NCBI GenBank assembly: GCA_021797295.1
Contig: JAKAAA010000063.1
Coordinates: forward strand, 1-6,163
DNA from: Thermoplasmata archaeon
Lineage (GTDB): Archaea > Thermoplasmatota > Thermoplasmata > Thermoplasmatales > Thermoplasmataceae
DNA: 6,163 bases
Direction: 5' to 3'
Shown: in pieces, positions 5,257 through 6,163 of the stretch
Layout: each line of letters starts with the position of its first letter
How positions within the stretch are numbered: the first letter of the stretch is position 1
Translations under genes and position numbers: made by a program
Notes under the pieces: generated by a model
What the model was told of the DNA's origin: nothing
Databases searched by the model: none
Seen by the model: only the letters and a program-made list of their open reading frames with translations

Positions 5257-6114
5257 ATGATAGATATAACAATACTTCAATATATTCTGGCTATCGTTTC
5301 CGGGGTCGCTGTTGGTTTCAGCTTAGGGCTTATAGGCGGTGGCGGTTCTATACTCGCTGTTCCTTTATTCATTTATTTTGTTGGGATAAACCACCCACAT
5401 CTAGCCATAGGAACAACGGCTCTTGCTGTAGGTATTACAGCTTATATAAATTTTATGCAGCATCTTAAAAAGAAAAATGCAAATATAAAGCTAGGCGGTG
5501 TATTCGCACTTGTGGGCATTATAGGTGTACTAATAGGTTCTACCCTAGGTCTTATCATAAAAGGCGGGGAACTTCTATTCTTTTTTTCCATGCTAATGAT
5601 AGTGATAGGAGTTTATATGTACATAAGCAAGTGCAGGGCGGTACCGGATGAAGATTGCAAAGAAAGGGCAAAAATGACAAAATACGATAAAGTTTCAGCA
5701 TATTCTTTGATTGTTGGATTTGCCTCTGGATTTTTTGGAATCGGCGGAGGCTTTTTAATCGTTCCTGGATTATTAGCATCTTCAAAAGTGAAAATAAGTA
5801 TGGCTATCGGCACATCACTTCTAGCTGTGGGCACTTTCGGTGTTGTTACAGCAATAAGATATGCCATGGTTGCTCCAGGACTACAGTATATAAATAGTGG
5901 AATAATCGGGGATGTACTCGTTCTTGTTGCAATAGTTTATGTTATTGGGGGAATATTCGGGGGTTTTCTTGGCACAAGACTATCCGTAAATTTGGGAGGA
6001 AGAAAGGGAGATTTAAGAAAAGTATTTTCAATAATCATTATCCTTGTGGGAATATACGTGGCATACGAATCGTTCCCCGCGCTACTTCACATTTTCTTTC
6101 TACTAGGATACTGA
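5257..6114 (+). CDS. TauE/SafE-family membrane protein, predicted sulfite/organosulfonate (anion) exporter
   Basis: The 285-residue, very hydrophobic product has the length and about eight membrane segments of TauE/SafE (DUF81) transporters. The family's internal duplication is plain: GFSLGLIGGGGSILAVP (20-36) followed by HLAIGTTALAVG (48-59) in the first half, and GFASGFFGIGGGFLIVP (154-170) followed by KISMAIGTSLLAVG (179-192) in the second. A charged loop (about 125-147) with C126 and C134 joins the halves. Family members are linked to export of sulfite, sulfoacetate or other anions; in an acidophile or sulfur-metabolising archaeon sulfite efflux is plausible, but substrate cannot be read from sequence. 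The start at 5257 gives a short polar N-terminus before the first helix and has a promoter upstream. It appears monocistronic within the window; only 49 bases follow the stop, with no gene seen. No frameshift or truncation is evident. Confidence 0.9.
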   Translation: MIDITILQYILAIVSGVAVGFSLGLIGGGGSILAVPLFIYFVGINHPHLAIGTTALAVGITAYINFMQHLKKKNANIKLGGVFALVGIIGVLIGSTLGLIIKGGELLFFFSMLMIVIGVYMYISKCRAVPDEDCKERAKMTKYDKVSAYSLIVGFASGFFGIGGGFLIVPGLLASSKVKISMAIGTSLLAVGTFGVVTAIRYAMVAPGLQYINSGIIGDVLVLVAIVYVIGGIFGGFLGTRLSVNLGGRKGDLRKVFSIIIILVGIYVAYESFPALLHIFFLLGY

Positions 6115-6163
6115 ATATTACATATTATCATTTTATTGACATACTATTAATTCCTGATTTAAT

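Noticed and set aside
5100..5468. Plus-strand open frame between the ACT and TauE/SafE genes
   Set aside because: It starts inside one gene and ends inside the other in a different frame; the part in the TauE/SafE gene is rich in Cys, Arg and Trp, typical of a shifted frame.
1..6163. CRISPR array, tRNA, rRNA or a defence-system cluster
   Set aside because: No regularly spaced repeats, no cloverleaf or rRNA-like sequence was seen, and the genes are mainly housekeeping.

Overview
The window looks like chromosomal DNA of a low-GC euryarchaeon, most probably of the order Thermoplasmatales (Ferroplasma/Acidiplasma/Cuniculiplasma-like). Evidence: an archaeal pelota gene; a JAMM metalloprotease and an archaeal wHTH+ACT protein; a Mut7-C-type RNase; and AT-rich TATA-like boxes about 25-30 nt upstream of several start codons, the arrangement expected for leaderless transcripts. 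The lineage is inferred from gene content and style; no database search was run.

Layout. Positions 1-460 (minus strand) hold mobile-element debris. The N-terminal part of an IS200/IS605-type TnpB gene (start near 421) is cut at about 199-200 by the end of a second element. The helix-turn-helix N-terminus of that element's IS481-like transposase runs off the left edge. Positions 583-3206 (plus strand) hold a small secreted or membrane-anchored protein with six N-glycosylation sequons, a UbiX-type flavin prenyltransferase, a Mut7-C/DUF82 RNase with a zinc ribbon that overlaps ubiX by 8 nt, and a pelota ribosome-rescue factor with a TTG start. Positions 3248-4412 (minus strand) hold an NAD kinase followed by a JAMM/MPN+ protease overlapping it by 14 nt. 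The kinase is divergent, across 170 bp, from an archaeal wHTH+ACT protein (4583-5149). A TauE/SafE-type anion exporter (5257-6114) ends the window, and nothing further is seen in the last 49 bases.

How the genes fit together. Most are housekeeping genes in short, tightly packed units. The most suggestive association is a predicted RNA-cleaving protein directly upstream of pelota, the factor that recognises stalled ribosomes; this may be a functional pair or chance order. NAD kinase and the JAMM protease are translationally overlapped, and the ACT protein facing them is a possible but unproven regulator. I see no CRISPR array, tRNA, rRNA, toxin-antitoxin pair or clear new defence system. The points worth a second look are the nested insertion, the RNase-pelota pairing, the JAMM-NAD kinase overlap and the lineage-specific surface protein.
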